Shown: positions 55,105-63,750 of the stretch, in pieces
Layout: every line of letters starts with the position of its first letter
How positions within the stretch are numbered: position 1 is the stretch's first letter
Assembly: GCF_000174195.1 (NCBI RefSeq)
Contig: NZ_ACFY01000161.1
Span: forward strand, 1-64,000
Length of the DNA: 64,000 bases
Reading direction: 5' to 3'
From: Roseburia inulinivorans DSM 16841
GTDB taxonomy: Bacteria; Bacillota; Clostridia; Lachnospirales; Lachnospiraceae
Program-made: the position numbers and the translations under genes
The notes under the pieces: generated by a model
Seen by the model: only the letters and a program-made list of their open reading frames with translations
What the model was told of the DNA's origin: nothing
Database searches by the model: none

Positions 55105-55175
55105 ATGTGATACAGAAAACATTATGCAATAAATTAATTAAATTATATGTAACACGGAATATTTCTGTATCACAT
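55105..55175. promoter_or_regulatory. long inverted repeat upstream of the XRE gene
   Basis: Perfect 14-bp arms ATGTGATACAGAAA (55105-55118) and TTTCTGTATCACAT (55162-55175), 43 bp apart, between the divergent agrD and XRE genes. Two operator half-sites or ends of a looped repressor site; a hairpin is also possible. Confidence 0.5.
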
Positions 55176-55230
55176 TCTTCGTTCTTGCTGTTTCTATTGA
55201 TAAGATACAATAAGAAAGAAGGTAATTCAT

Positions 55231-55587
55231 ATGGAATTTCAGTATAAAGAAATGGGAACTCGCATAAAAGTACGCCGAAAGGAATTGAAAATAAAACAGG
55301 CAGAATTAGCAGAGGCTCTTGAAATATCAAACAATCATATGTCCTCCACAGAAAACGGAAGGCAGAAGCCAAGTCTGGATACCTTTATCGGTATTTGCAG
55401 ATGCCTTAATGTTACGCCCGATTATCTTTTGCTTGGAACAATGCACGCATATAACATTCCACAAGATATTTCAGATAAATTACGTCTATGCAATCAGTCC
55501 GATATAGAACTTGCCAAAGATTTTATTGAACTTCTTGTAAAAAGAAATAGCACAAACAATACCAAAGACGGCTATATGCTTTCATAA
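55231..55587 (+). CDS. XRE-family transcriptional regulator
   Basis: 118 aa. Cro/C1-type HTH at residues 9-64 (GTRIKVRRKELKIKQAELAE, then NHMSSTENGRQKPSL); a helical C-terminus of 50 residues. RBS GAAGGTAATTCAT at 55218-55230. Divergent from agrD-agrB, with a strong inverted repeat between, so it likely represses itself and perhaps the agr operon (inference). Confidence 0.88.
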   Translation: MEFQYKEMGTRIKVRRKELKIKQAELAEALEISNNHMSSTENGRQKPSLDTFIGICRCLNVTPDYLLLGTMHAYNIPQDISDKLRLCNQSDIELAKDFIELLVKRNSTNNTKDGYMLS

Positions 55588-55595
55588 TTTTGCAT

Positions 55596-55640
55596 TTCCC
55601 GCATTCTTAGCATTCTATGCGGGAATTTCTCTTACTTTTT
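55596..55640 (+). terminator. intrinsic terminator of the XRE gene
   Basis: Stem TTCCCGCAT/ATGCGGGAA (55596-55604, 55617-55625) followed by TTTCTCTTACTTTTTT. Confidence 0.8.
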
Positions 55641-55698
55641 TCCATTTTTTAACTTCAAGCCCAAAATCCACTAAAAAATGTCTTTTCATACAGTTTTT

Positions 55699-55727
55699 TT
55701 GTATTTTCCTAACCTTTATTGTATAAT
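55699..55727 (+). promoter_or_regulatory. promoter of the AgrA/AgrC-like pair
   Basis: TTGTAT (55699-55704), 17-bp spacer, TATAAT (55722-55727), about 38 nt before ATG 55765. Confidence 0.6.
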
Positions 55728-55764
55728 GTAGAGGAAATTATACGTTGTAAATGGAGTGAAAAAG

Positions 55765-56471
55765 ATGCGAATACTCATCTGTGACGATGATGCTCTGATA
55801 GTCGAACAGCTTCAGAAATATATAAGAAATTTTTTTGAAAAAATCGGTGTGAAATGTCCTGAACTGGTCTGTTTTTCTGACGGGGAATCTCTACTGGCAG
55901 ACAAAGGTGAAAAAGACATTCTTTTTCTTGATGTAGAAATGCCCGGAATGAATGGCATCTATGTGGGAAATGAATTAAAAAAAGAAATGATAATATCATT
56001 ATTTTTATTGTGACTTCTTATTCCGAATATCTTGATGAAGCAATGCGTTTTCACGTATTTCGGTATCTGTCAAAGCCTTTGGATAAACAGCGGTTTTTCC
56101 GTAATATGAAAGATGCTGTCGACCTGTATAATACCATGACAATCAAAATTCCCATTGAAACAAAACAGGGTGTACATACGCTTCCCGCATCCTCTGTCAT
56201 AGCAGTGGAGGCACAGGGAAGAAAAGTAGTGATACATACAACTCAGCGTGATTTTGAATCCATCCGCAATATGCAGTATTGGCTGGAGCTTCTTCCCAAA
56301 AACTGCTTTTTCCAGACACACCGCAGTTTCATTATCAATTTTGAACATGTCACAGATTTTGACCGTACTCTTGTTCACATGGCGGATGAACAATTCCATG
56401 CCTATCTGACAAAAAGGAAATACAGCGCATTTAAAGAAGCCTATCTTCTTTATTTAGATAGTACGAGGTAA
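55765..56471 (+). pseudogene. LytTR response regulator (AgrA-like), frameshifted in an A7 run
   Basis: Receiver with acidic pocket CDDDAL (residues 7-12), phospho-Asp in FLDVEMPGMNG near 58, then a LytTR domain (IEAQGRKVVIHTT-type VEAQGRKVVIHTTQRDF, FFQTHRSFIINFEHV). The first frame stops at 56013 and the rest runs 56010-56471 in another. One extra A in 55977-55983 gives NELKKRNDNIIIFIVTSYSE and a 235-aa protein, typical of the family. Start ATG 55765 with GGAG 8 nt upstream. Together with the kinase downstream it should answer the AgrD peptide. Confidence 0.82.
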
Positions 56472-56476
56472 ACCAG

Positions 56477-57783
56477 ATGAAAAATGCTATTTGTTATTTT
56501 TTCAGTTTTCTTGTAGAAGCAATTATACTTTGGCAATATTCCTCCAATCTGTTTTCTGCCAAACGCAAACTCTTGGTAAAACTTATCGCACTATGCTGCT
56601 TATATTTTATCCTGTTTTTTTGTTCGCTGTTTGAATCTATATGGTTAAATGTAGCTTTCTATTTTTTGTTGAATTTCATTTTCTTAGTTATCCAGTTTTA
56701 TCTAAATTGGTACACAGCATTATTTCATTCATCTATCCTGACAGCAGTTATGTCCATGAGCGAGTTGATAGTATATGGAATTATCAAGCGGTTTGCTCCT
56801 CATTTCCTTGATAATGGTAGGGAATTTAATCATCTTTTGGTTTTTACAGTCTTTAATAAACTTATATTTTTTACTGTTATATATCTCCTCATTCATTTTA
56901 TAAAAAAGCAGGAAAAATGCAGTCGGCAGTATGATAAGTCCATATTTTTGCTTGTTTTCATCCCTATAGCCTCTGTCTTTGTTATGTTCACGTTTATAAA
57001 TATTGGAGAAAACGCCACCCTTCCACCATCTCTTGACTGGATGATTACATTGAGTGCTGTTTTTCTACTGACAGCTAATCTGCTTATGTTCGGAATCAAT
57101 CAGTATCATCAAAAAAAAATATGGAATTTACAGAAATGCAGTTATTGCTCCAACAAGAGTCGGATTCAGCGAGGTATTATGAAATGTTACATCTGCAGAA
57201 CGAAAATCAGCGTATTTTAATCCATGATATGAAAAAACATCTTCAATCCATTGCACTGTTAAATGAAGATAACGAGAATGAAAAAATCAGAGCTTACATT
57301 GATCAACTAATGCAGTCCTCTGATTTATTGGAATTTTCTAAGATATGTGATCACAAAATATTAAATAATATTTTGTGCCGCTATAAAAAAGTGTGTAATG
57401 ATCTGCATATTGCATTTCACGCAGATATCCGCAGTAATACCACTACTTTCCTCTCTGATTCAGATGTTACTTCTCTATTCTGTAACATGCTGGATAATGC
57501 GGTGGAGGCTTCAAATCATATCAAGGATTCCTATATTGAAATCACTGCTGCTCAAAGAAAACATACCCCATTTATCATTATTACAATGATTAACTCATGT
57601 GCCTGCAATCCGTTCTCTCCAAATGGGGAACTTGTTTCTTCCAAACCTGACCCACAGGCACATGGCTTTGGTATTAAGAGCATAGAAAAAATTGTTCATA
57701 ACTATAACGGAAATATGCAGATGTACTATGATGGTGAAACCTTCACTTTTCACACGATTATTATGTTGAAAATGAAGCCATAG
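56477..57783 (+). pseudogene. AgrC-like sensor histidine kinase, frameshifted in an A9 run
   Basis: Six membrane segments (residues 1-205), then a cytoplasmic kinase: phospho-His in LIHDMKKHLQSIALL, N-box FCNMLDNAVEASNH, G-box AHGFGIKSIEKIV, the HPK10 layout. The first frame runs to 57220; the kinase half lies at 57121-57783 in another frame. One extra A in A9 (57111-57119) joins them at HQKKNMEFTEM into 435 aa. Start ATG 56477 has GAGG 8 nt upstream, 5 nt after the regulator stop. Likely receptor of the AgrD-derived peptide. Confidence 0.82.
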
Positions 57784-57802
57784 TTTACAATTACAGATTT
57801 TT

Positions 57803-58831
57803 TTATTTCACGCTCACTTCACCGGCAAGCACTCTCTTGTAGTCCTCATAATTCTTCTGTAACAAAGTTGGGGTATCAAGTCCATACGGACATTTGCTCT
57901 TACATTTGTTGCAATGTAGGCAATTCTCAATCTTCTTCATTTTCGCCTGCATTTCCGGTGTGAGCTGTGCATCCGATGGTGCGCGGCGCAGCATAAGTGA
58001 CATTCTCGCACAGTTATTGATCTCGATTCCTGCCGGACATGGCATACAATAACCACATCCACGACAGAATTCCCCGCTTAATTCGTTTCTGTCATGCTCG
58101 ATGAGCGCTTTGATCTCATCATTCATCACCGGAGGATTGTCGATATAGGAAATAAATTCTTCCAGTTCTGATCTTCTCTGGACACCCCAGATAGGAAGTA
58201 CATTATCATACTGTGCCTCAAATGCATAAGCTGCTGCCGAATTATTGATCAGTCCACCGGAAAGTGCCTTCATCGCAATAAAGCCCATATCCGCTTCTTT
58301 GCACTTTTTCACAAGTTCCAGATCCTTTTCTGTCGCAAGATAGCAGAATGGAAACTGTAATGTCTCATACAGACCAGAATCAATTGCCTCATTTGCCACT
58401 GCCAGTCTGTGGTTTGTAATTCCGATATGGCGTATTTTTCCCTGCGCTTTTGCCTCCAACATCGCTTCATACAATCCGGTGCCATCCCCCGGCTTCGGGC
58501 AGAAAGATGGATTGTGGAACTGATAAATATCAATGTAGTCCGTTCTTAAATTATGCAGGGAAACCTCTAAATCTTTCCAGAAGTCCTCCGCATTCTGGGC
58601 AGCCGTTTTTGTGGCAATGTAAATCTTTTCCCTCATGCCCTCAAATGCTTCCCCCAGCTTTTCCTCACTGTCCGTATAAAATCTTGCCGTATCAAAAAAA
58701 GTCATGCCAGCTTCATATGCCCTTCTCGCAAGTGCAACTGCATCATCTGTGCTGATCCTCTGTATCGGGAGTGCCCCGAATCCATTCTTATTGACCGTGA
58801 TCCCGGTCTTTCCAAGTGTTACCATTTCCAT
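57803..58831 (-). CDS. aldo/keto reductase with C-terminal 4Fe-4S domain
   Basis: 342 aa. NADPH-dependent reductase barrel with the tetrad Asp and Tyr in FFDTARFYTDSE near 50, Lys in IYIATKTA near 75 and His in IYQFHNPS near 105. A C-terminal ferredoxin-like part has CRGCGYCMPCPAGIEINNC near 262 and CLHCNKCKSKCPYG near 305. Such fused AKRs are common in clostridia and may use ferredoxin. Start ATG 58831 with AAGGAG 10 nt upstream; the longer frame reaches into the spacer. Substrate unknown. Confidence 0.9.
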   Translation of the reverse strand: MEMVTLGKTGITVNKNGFGALPIQRISTDDAVALARRAYEAGMTFFDTARFYTDSEEKLGEAFEGMREKIYIATKTAAQNAEDFWKDLEVSLHNLRTDYIDIYQFHNPSFCPKPGDGTGLYEAMLEAKAQGKIRHIGITNHRLAVANEAIDSGLYETLQFPFCYLATEKDLELVKKCKEADMGFIAMKALSGGLINNSAAAYAFEAQYDNVLPIWGVQRRSELEEFISYIDNPPVMNDEIKALIEHDRNELSGEFCRGCGYCMPCPAGIEINNCARMSLMLRRAPSDAQLTPEMQAKMKKIENCLHCNKCKSKCPYGLDTPTLLQKNYEDYKRVLAGEVSVK

Positions 58832-58941
58832 TCTTCTGTATCTCCTTACCTGTCTATCGTCTTGTAGGTGTTTGCCATCATCTTTTCTTTCCCAGTATAC
58901 CACCTATCATTTCATTGTGAAACTTATATATAACGTAAATT

Positions 58942-59124
58942 AGATTGTGACAAATTGACAAGAGCAAAAGAAAACACTAGGGAGCCGCCGGTTCTTAGAA
59001 AGCAGCAATCGTGTTTCGTTCTGATTTATCAGATAAGAAATACGACTGCTGCTTTCTTAGTACCGCTGCGAGCGACATGTAGCGAAAGCGTGTTTTCGTT
59101 GATCTTGTTAATTTGTCACAATCT
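58942..59124. mobile_element. 183-bp palindromic, structured element (copy 2)
   Basis: Arms AGATTGTGACAAATTGACAA at left and AGATTGTGACAAATTAACAA as the complement of the right end (about 35-bp inverted repeats with few mismatches). Core CCGCCGGTTCTTAGAA (58985-59000) and TTCTTAGTACCGCTGCGAGCGACATGTAGCGAAAGCGTGT (59054-59093) match copy 1 almost base for base. The hairpin between differs in sequence but not in pairing (AGAAAGCAGCA/TGCTGCTTTCT here). No target duplication seen. This with its edges fills the 320-bp gap 58832-59151. Confidence 0.68.
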
Positions 59125-59151
59125 TCAATACCTAAATTTATATTTCTTCCA

Positions 59152-61101
59152 TTATTGATTTTGTAAATATGGAAAGAAAACCTTACTCTGCTTCTTTTTG
59201 TCGAACATATTGTTATACTGCAAAATCTGATACCGATCGATCCACTCAGCCTCTTCTCCCACTGCCTCTTCCAAATGCTTAAAACAGCCACTGGAAACAG
59301 AATAGTATCCCCTCGAATTGATTGCAGGAATCGTCTGCTGCATATCCGCCAAAAACTGATTGTAAGACGGAAGTGCGATCCCGGCGCGCTCCAGCGCCAT
59401 GGTGGAGAGGTAATTCAGGCTTGTGATCGGAACTTCCTCTGTCTCTGTCTCATAGTTCGTCCAGATGAAGAACGGCACAGTATAAAGATTCTCCAGTTCA
59501 TCCTCTGTCAGCCCCGACAAACCTTTTCCGTTCAGCCCTTTGTAAAAATTCGTGTTCAGACTCGGCTGGTGATCCCCGAAAAAGACGATCTCCACCGGAT
59601 CATCCACGCTCTGGAAATAGCTGATGAGATATTCCAGCGCCTTATCGCTCTCATGAAGCAACGATAGATACTGATTCGCATCGGAATAACTTGCTCCGAG
59701 TGTCCGGATCTGCTCATTAAAATTCGGGTATTTTTCCGTGTAACCGCCATGGTTCTGCATGGAAATACTCATGATAAACAGGTCTTCATTCGACTTTTTA
59801 CTCTCATACCGCTCTACAATGCTCTCGTAAAGCTCCTGGTCGGTAATATATTTCCGCAACAGTTTTGTCTGGTCAAAATCATCTATAAAATGCGTCTCGT
59901 CAAATCCCATAGTCGGATAAACCGCATTGCGGCTCCATCCCGTTTCATAGTAAGGATGCATCGCCACACAGGTATAACCGATATTTTTCAGATTCGAGAC
60001 AATGGATGTCGGTGTGTCGCTGATATACTGCTGATACACGACAGAACCACTCGGCAGAAATGCCATGGAATTTCCGGTCATAAACTCCCATTCAGAGTTT
60101 GGCGTTTTCGCACCAAAAACGGAGGAAAGGGCATGTCCCTTCATGATATTGTCCTGCAGGGAATCATAATACGGTGTCACCTGTTCATTCGTCAGAAAAT
60201 CTCCCACCACGGAAAGATCCGCATACGATTCACTCATCACCACAATGATCGTCGGTTTCTTCTCTATATTTTGGTTTACATAACTTTCTCCATCGCCGCT
60301 ATACTGGTTTTCAAGTTCTGTCACCACTTCCTCGGAATATCCGTCCGGCTCCGCAATAAAGCAGTCACGGATACTCAACACATAATTCAAGATATAACCG
60401 TTGCGGTAGCTTCCTTTCTGCTCCCACGTCTCAGTCACAGTGCCTTCTGTCTCGGTTTCAATATAAGCACAACAGAATACCGCAATGGAAATACATACCA
60501 CTGCCATCCACAGCCTTTTTTCAAATTTCACATGGATTTTCCGCACGAATGCCACATAAAGTACCGACAGCAGTACCACGTAAACTGCTCTGTCATCCAG
60601 CACAAACTCATAATTTCCAGCCACACTTAATCCGGTGGAAATAGAACGAAGATCACTGAAAATAAATTCATTTCCACGGAACAGATAGACAAAATAGTTG
60701 ATCCCCGCAAAAATCATCAGTGCCATATGAGAAATAATGCAGGTCAGACCCACATTTTTCGTAAACACCTGAACCGCCAGATATATCACCAGACAGCACA
60801 GGACGTTCAAAAACATTTTGTTGTCCATGATCCTTGCCCGAAGTTCCGCATCCAGCAAAAGATACTGTACCATATAAGCAGTCATCGCACTGCTGCCGCC
60901 AAGCAGTACCACGTTCAATGCCAGTTTTAACCATTTATTGTTAATTTCAATTTCCAGACTTTTGATCAGGAAATAGCAGGCTCCAAAACCTGCCAGCACA
61001 TAAATCGGAAATGTTACTTTATAATATAATACCGCTGCAAAAATCATTGCCACGATAAGACGTATCAGATTTGTTTTTTCAAATTTCAGACGAATCTTCA
61101 T
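59152..61101 (-). CDS. LTA synthase-like phosphoglycerol/phosphoethanolamine transferase (sulfatase superfamily)
   Basis: 649 aa. About six N-terminal membrane helices (residues 10-210), then an extracellular alkaline-phosphatase/sulfatase domain: VVMSESYADLSVVG near 290, likely nucleophile Thr in FGAKTPNSEWEFMTG near 330, and metal-site FFGDHQPSLN near 525. LtaS relatives move glycerol phosphate from phosphatidylglycerol onto a glycolipid or polymer. Own promoter at 61190-61217. Upstream genes encode a UPF0104 membrane protein and a radical SAM enzyme. Confidence 0.88.
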   Translation of the reverse strand: MKIRLKFEKTNLIRLIVAMIFAAVLYYKVTFPIYVLAGFGACYFLIKSLEIEINNKWLKLALNVVLLGGSSAMTAYMVQYLLLDAELRARIMDNKMFLNVLCCLVIYLAVQVFTKNVGLTCIISHMALMIFAGINYFVYLFRGNEFIFSDLRSISTGLSVAGNYEFVLDDRAVYVVLLSVLYVAFVRKIHVKFEKRLWMAVVCISIAVFCCAYIETETEGTVTETWEQKGSYRNGYILNYVLSIRDCFIAEPDGYSEEVVTELENQYSGDGESYVNQNIEKKPTIIVVMSESYADLSVVGDFLTNEQVTPYYDSLQDNIMKGHALSSVFGAKTPNSEWEFMTGNSMAFLPSGSVVYQQYISDTPTSIVSNLKNIGYTCVAMHPYYETGWSRNAVYPTMGFDETHFIDDFDQTKLLRKYITDQELYESIVERYESKKSNEDLFIMSISMQNHGGYTEKYPNFNEQIRTLGASYSDANQYLSLLHESDKALEYLISYFQSVDDPVEIVFFGDHQPSLNTNFYKGLNGKGLSGLTEDELENLYTVPFFIWTNYETETEEVPITSLNYLSTMALERAGIALPSYNQFLADMQQTIPAINSRGYYSVSSGCFKHLEEAVGEEAEWIDRYQILQYNNMFDKKKQSKVFFPYLQNQ

Positions 61102-61189
61102 CTTCCTGCTCCCTGTAATTCCTGCACACGCTGCATCCGCCCGTGCATCTCACCTCGATTTTACCCATTTTTTACACTTTACCAACGAT

Positions 61190-61217
61190 ATTCTATCATC
61201 CCATAAAAATTTGTCAA
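61190..61217 (-). promoter_or_regulatory. promoter of the LtaS-like gene
   Basis: On the minus strand TTGACA (61212-61217), 16-bp spacer, TAGAAT (61190-61195). Confidence 0.6.
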
Positions 61218-61257
61218 TTTTGTGAAGCTTAATCTTTTCTTAAGACCTCTTTTTTCT

Positions 61258-61306
61258 CAAAAAAATACCCCACAATGACTTTTATGGAAAAATCATTATG
61301 AGGTAT
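61258..61306 (-). terminator. intrinsic terminator after the UPF0104-type gene
   Basis: Imperfect stem ATACCTCATAATGA / TCATTGTGGGGTAT as read on the minus strand, followed by seven T. It separates the radical SAM-UPF0104 operon from the LtaS-like gene. Confidence 0.75.
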
Positions 61307-61335
61307 CAACCCTTGCATCTATGCAGACTGCGTCA

Positions 61336-62316
61336 TCAGAGATTTTCCATTGCCCGCCGTTCCCTGATCTTTCGTGTGATCACCACAGCCACACCGATCA
61401 GAAATGGAAAAACAAAAGTAGCAAAACGATATAACAGAGACGCCGAACCGGCTATGCCCGTCCCGACAATCCCTGCAAAAAGTCCGGTAAATACAAACTC
61501 GGTGGAACCAATCCCCGCCGGTGCCGGAATTACGGCAGCAAGCATAACAGACAATGCGGTGATCGCCATGGTTTCCACCATATTAATATTTTTATCTCCT
61601 GCAAAAAGAAGGTATGGCATTCCATACCAGAAACAGAGTTTTAACAGGTTTAGACCGACCACACCTGCGACCATTTTCTTCTTATGCAGAAGATATTTAG
61701 AAGCGGTTTCCAGATCTGCGCACTGTTCTCTCAACTGGTGTTCCAATGCGTCATACTTTCCCTTTTTATTAAAGAAATCAAGCATTGCAAAAATCAGCTG
61801 ATGGAACTTTGTGGAACAGCAGAACAGGATCAGTGCCAGTGTGATCACCATGGTGATAGCATACCCCGCCAGAAGCAGCCAGGTATAACCTCCAAAATGT
61901 CCGCACATATAATTCCAGCTTAGGAAAAAGAAAATCGCCGAATAAATCGCTATGCTGATCTTATGGAATGCATACTGGAGCATGTACATTCCAAATCCCT
62001 TCGAATAATCAACTCCGTGTTCATTCAGATAAATGATCGCTGCAACACCGGAGCCGCTTCCAAGTGTCGCAACACGATAAAAGGAACAGAAAAACATATT
62101 TTCTATTCCCCATTGATAACGAAAATCAGGGTTATACTGTTTTGCCAGCACTGTAGTGATCAGTGCCTCAACAAGACAATATATCCCTGACATCACGCAT
62201 ATACCTGCGAGAACAGACGGTGTCGTTTCTTTTAACTGCTCTAAGATTGGTCCCGCTGTATCCCGGAAGGTATATACGATCGCTCCTATAATTAAAATTA
62301 CAAATAGCCATTTCAA
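61336..62316 (-). CDS. UPF0104 / lysylphosphatidylglycerol-synthase-like membrane protein
   Basis: 326 aa, about eight membrane helices, the flippase-like domain of MprF (PF03706-type): AIIYLNEHGVDYSKGFG near 108 and the conserved VIPAPAGIGSTEFVF near 270. Acts on lipids in the inner membrane. The frame has a TTG at 62316 with no ribosome site; eight codons up, ATT at 62340 (giving SKKQKNLLKW) stands 8 nt after AGAGG and only 10 nt from the upstream stop, so an ATT start is possible. Same operon as the radical SAM gene. Confidence 0.85.
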   Translation of the reverse strand: MKWLFVILIIGAIVYTFRDTAGPILEQLKETTPSVLAGICVMSGIYCLVEALITTVLAKQYNPDFRYQWGIENMFFCSFYRVATLGSGSGVAAIIYLNEHGVDYSKGFGMYMLQYAFHKISIAIYSAIFFFLSWNYMCGHFGGYTWLLLAGYAITMVITLALILFCCSTKFHQLIFAMLDFFNKKGKYDALEHQLREQCADLETASKYLLHKKKMVAGVVGLNLLKLCFWYGMPYLLFAGDKNINMVETMAITALSVMLAAVIPAPAGIGSTEFVFTGLFAGIVGTGIAGSASLLYRFATFVFPFLIGVAVVITRKIRERRAMENL

Positions 62317-62352
62317 AAGATTTTTCTGCTTTTTACTAATTGGTCTCGCCTC

Positions 62353-63750
62353 TTATTTCTTCTTGAAATTTGTGTATCCTTTCTGATGATAAGGATGCTC
62401 CTCCCACAGTTTATCCGCAGTCTTCTTCCACTCACATGCATATGCTTCGCATTTTCCGCATAAATGTTCTACCGGCTCAGCCTCTTCCACATCGGTAGAA
62501 TGTGCTCCGGTCTCATGTACCATTTTCTGTAACAATTCCGGATTCTCAAGCATTGGACATGGTCTTAACATATTGTCATTGAATGGCTGACCATCCCTGT
62601 ATGCCATGAATAATGGCTGTTTCAGACATTCAAGCAATGATTTCTCACGGATATTGGCACCGGAGTAGTGGATAAATACGCAAGGCTCAACATCTCCCTT
62701 TGGATTGATGTGGCAGTAGTTTCTGCCGCCTGCGATACATCCGCCGACAAACTCACCATCATTCTGGAAGTCCATAACGAAGATTTCTTTTCCGCCTTCT
62801 TTTGCACGGACCTCACGGATTCTGTGGTAAATATATTCACGCTGTTCTGCTGTAGGCATCAGTTCCGGAGCTGCCTTCATACCAACCGGCATCAAATGGA
62901 AATACCATGCAAAACGGCTGCCATGCTCGATCAGCAGATCGAAGAATTCGTCGGAAGTAACTGCGTCCATGTTTTTACGAGTATAGCATACGCTGTTACC
63001 AAAAATCAATCCATTTTCATGGAGCAGATCCATTGCATGAAGCACTTTATCGTATACACCGGCTCCTCTACGGAAATCGTTCGCATCTTCGAATCCTTCC
63101 AGAGAAATAGATAAGGAAAGGTTTCCGACACGCTTCATCTCGTCACAGAAGGCCTGATCTACCAGCGTTCCGTTTGTATAGCAGTGGAATGCACATTCAT
63201 TGTGCTTCTCACATAACCTGATAATATCTGCCTTACGTACCAGTGGTTCGCCACCTGTCATCATATAGAAGTAAATACCAAGTTCTTTTCCCTGTGTGAC
63301 AATGCTGTCCATCTCATCAAATGTCAGGTTTAACTTATTACCATACTCTGCTGCCCAGCATCCGGTGCAATGCAGATTACATGCAGAAGTAGGATCCATT
63401 AAGATCAGCCACGGAATGTTACAGTTGTGCACTTCCCTCATCTTACGGATTGTCTTTGTTCCTAAAAATGCAGCCTGAAAACCAAGGTTTAATGCTGTCA
63501 TTTTAGCAACGTGTGGATCTGTTTCGTCTAAAAGACGGTTTACATATCTCATCCATTTATGATCTGGATTTTTGATCATTGCTCTCGCGCCATCATACGC
63601 TTCTTTGCTGAAGTTGTTTCCCATAAATTTCTCTGTAAGGTCAACAATCTGCAGAAGTGCTTTCTCACGATCCTTATTCAGATTTTTTAATGTTGCATCG
63701 ACTGCGACACCAAATGCTTTTCTTTCCATTGTCTCTACTAAATTTGCCAT
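62353..63750 (-). CDS. radical SAM protein, associated with lipid genes
   Basis: 465 aa. Helical N-terminus of 110 residues, radical SAM cluster C124-x3-C128-x2-C131 (CNLHCTGC), TGGEPLVR near 165, and a C-terminal Cys-rich segment (CHINPKGDVEPC near 335, CPML, CGKCEAYAC near 430) fitting a SPASM/twitch-like domain. GGAGG ribosome site 8 nt before ATG 63750. First gene of an operon with the UPF0104 membrane protein and close to the LtaS-like gene. It probably modifies a lipid or envelope component (inference); it is unlike the radical SAM protein at 45.8 kb. Confidence 0.85.
   Translation of the reverse strand: MANLVETMERKAFGVAVDATLKNLNKDREKALLQIVDLTEKFMGNNFSKEAYDGARAMIKNPDHKWMRYVNRLLDETDPHVAKMTALNLGFQAAFLGTKTIRKMREVHNCNIPWLILMDPTSACNLHCTGCWAAEYGNKLNLTFDEMDSIVTQGKELGIYFYMMTGGEPLVRKADIIRLCEKHNECAFHCYTNGTLVDQAFCDEMKRVGNLSLSISLEGFEDANDFRRGAGVYDKVLHAMDLLHENGLIFGNSVCYTRKNMDAVTSDEFFDLLIEHGSRFAWYFHLMPVGMKAAPELMPTAEQREYIYHRIREVRAKEGGKEIFVMDFQNDGEFVGGCIAGGRNYCHINPKGDVEPCVFIHYSGANIREKSLLECLKQPLFMAYRDGQPFNDNMLRPCPMLENPELLQKMVHETGAHSTDVEEAEPVEHLCGKCEAYACEWKKTADKLWEEHPYHQKGYTNFKKK

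Noticed and set aside
59749-60630. 293-codon open frame on the plus strand opposite the LtaS-like gene
   Set aside because: It is antisense to a well-supported gene, has no ribosome site and reads His/Ile/Arg-rich without family features.
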